From Pseudomonas sp. KUIN-1 (GTDB taxonomy: Bacteria > Pseudomonadota > Gammaproteobacteria > Pseudomonadales > Pseudomonadaceae), in NCBI RefSeq assembly GCF_009176725.1, contig NZ_AP020337.1, forward strand, positions 248,001 to 312,000: 64,000 nt of DNA, read 5' to 3'. The first letter of the stretch is position 1. The number at the start of each line of letters is the position of its first letter. The notes beneath the pieces are model-generated. The model made no database searches. It was not told the origin of the DNA and was given only the letters and a program-made list of their open reading frames with translations. Positions 63,548 to 64,000 of the stretch are shown one piece after another. Position numbers and translations under genes: made by a program.

Positions 63548-64000
63548 ATGAACACCGCCGCATTGCGCGAGCAGATACAACTAGCCCATCAACATGAGGC
63601 CCGGACCGGCCACTTGCTGCAACAGTTGGCACAAAAGCTCCCACATCTCCATCCTGCCATCCACCTGCCGGAAGTCGATGCGAAAGATGTTCTGGCGCGC
63701 TTCGTCACGGCCTACATCGATCTGGTACCCGATCTGCTGGACGCAGCTCATGAGGTCGCGCTGGAAGCCGGGATCGAAGGTCAGATAAAGCCGGTGCTGA
63801 AAATCGCCGAGCATTTTTTCGCGGCCCCACCTTCCATCATGGATGGGCATGAAGGCCTGGAAAGCCTGCTGGACGAGGCTTATCTGGCCCACCGGTTGGT
63901 CGAGGAAGTGAATGACCTGTACATCAAGCATTTCGGTCAGCCGCTGATACCGTCAAATACCACGGTTGCCAGCGTGATTGCCCACCAGTTGATCGGCGAG
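63548..64000 (+). CDS. Conserved hypothetical protein, partial
   Basis: An open frame starts at ATG 63548 and runs in frame to the window edge (151 codons, no stop), so it is cut at the 3' end. The N-terminal part is helical (NTAALREQIQLAHQHEARTGHLLQQL) and continues with FVTAYIDLVPDLLDAAHEVA and LDEAYLAHRLVEEVNDLYI. I recognise it as a conserved Pseudomonas protein of unknown function, with no named motif. AGGAG (63532-63536) lies 11 nt upstream. A frame on the other strand of this region is a shadow. Confidence 0.75.
   Translation, partial: MNTAALREQIQLAHQHEARTGHLLQQLAQKLPHLHPAIHLPEVDAKDVLARFVTAYIDLVPDLLDAAHEVALEAGIEGQIKPVLKIAEHFFAAPPSIMDGHEGLESLLDEAYLAHRLVEEVNDLYIKHFGQPLIPSNTTVASVIAHQLIGE

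Overview
The window looks like chromosomal DNA of a plant-associated fluorescent Pseudomonas, most likely the P. syringae group. The basis is protein-level recognition of Pseudomonas-specific genes (dadAX with RidA, AlgB/KinB, DUF2388, a KauB-type dehydrogenase, DgcH-like and AmpDh2-like proteins), gene order that matches several blocks I know from the P. aeruginosa PA5199-PA5217, PA5298-PA5316 and PA5483-PA5505 regions, and many short palindromic intergenic repeats of the kind that litter P. syringae genomes. I see no phage, insertion sequence, CRISPR array, tRNA or rRNA. The window is mostly core genome, almost fully coding, on both strands.

Layout. (1) 1-13.8 kb: rpmB-rpmG, then a polyamine/amine and D-alanine catabolism block: cupin protein, KauB-type aldehyde dehydrogenase, MFS transporter, phospholipase D lipoprotein, MocR regulator, amine oxidase, Lrp regulator, dadA-ridA-dadX, a PauR-type XRE-cupin regulator and a cytochrome c5. 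(2) 14-22 kb: a large CoA-transferase-like protein, an Mpo1-like membrane protein, a Crp/Fnr regulator, an iron-type binding protein and permease without an ATPase, and gcvT-gcvH without gcvP. (3) 22-37 kb: DUF2388 protein, GspE-like ATPase, Lrp regulator with a divergent small ACT-like protein, CYTH/CHAD phosphatase, argE and argA, gshA, thioesterase, tex, ompR and envZ. (4) 37-39.5 kb: small envelope proteins (lysozyme inhibitor, DUF1328, BON). (5) 39.7-56.7 kb: algB-kinB, AmpDh2-like amidase, diguanylate cyclase, endonuclease family protein, dsbA, engB, the ErsA small RNA, polA, thrB and the zinc locus znuA / zur-znuC-znuB. (6) 56.9-64 kb: katE, metN-metI-metQ, an SCO protein, a CtaG/Cox11 remnant and the start of one further gene.

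How genes work together. DadA makes the imine that RidA hydrolyses, and DadX interconverts the alanine enantiomers; the flanking amine oxidase and aldehyde dehydrogenase suggest polyamine breakdown under PauR. Zur with ZnuABC is a self-contained zinc uptake unit. AlgB/KinB, AmpDh2, DgcH and ErsA (which has a clear AlgU-type promoter) all belong to envelope stress and exopolysaccharide control.

Most notable observations. DNA polymerase I has lost all four metal-binding carboxylates of its proofreading exonuclease while its polymerase motifs are intact. The CtaG-SCO pair stands without any aa3 oxidase genes, and CtaG lacks one conserved cysteine; separately, dsbA and engB are joined without the cytochrome c4 genes found there in P. 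aeruginosa. These two fit the oxidase-negative phenotype of P. syringae. A textbook intrinsic terminator lies between ompR and envZ. A nine-codon leader ORF ending in two arginine codons precedes argA. Start codons were chosen from ribosome binding sites and family length, and several are GTG or TTG.
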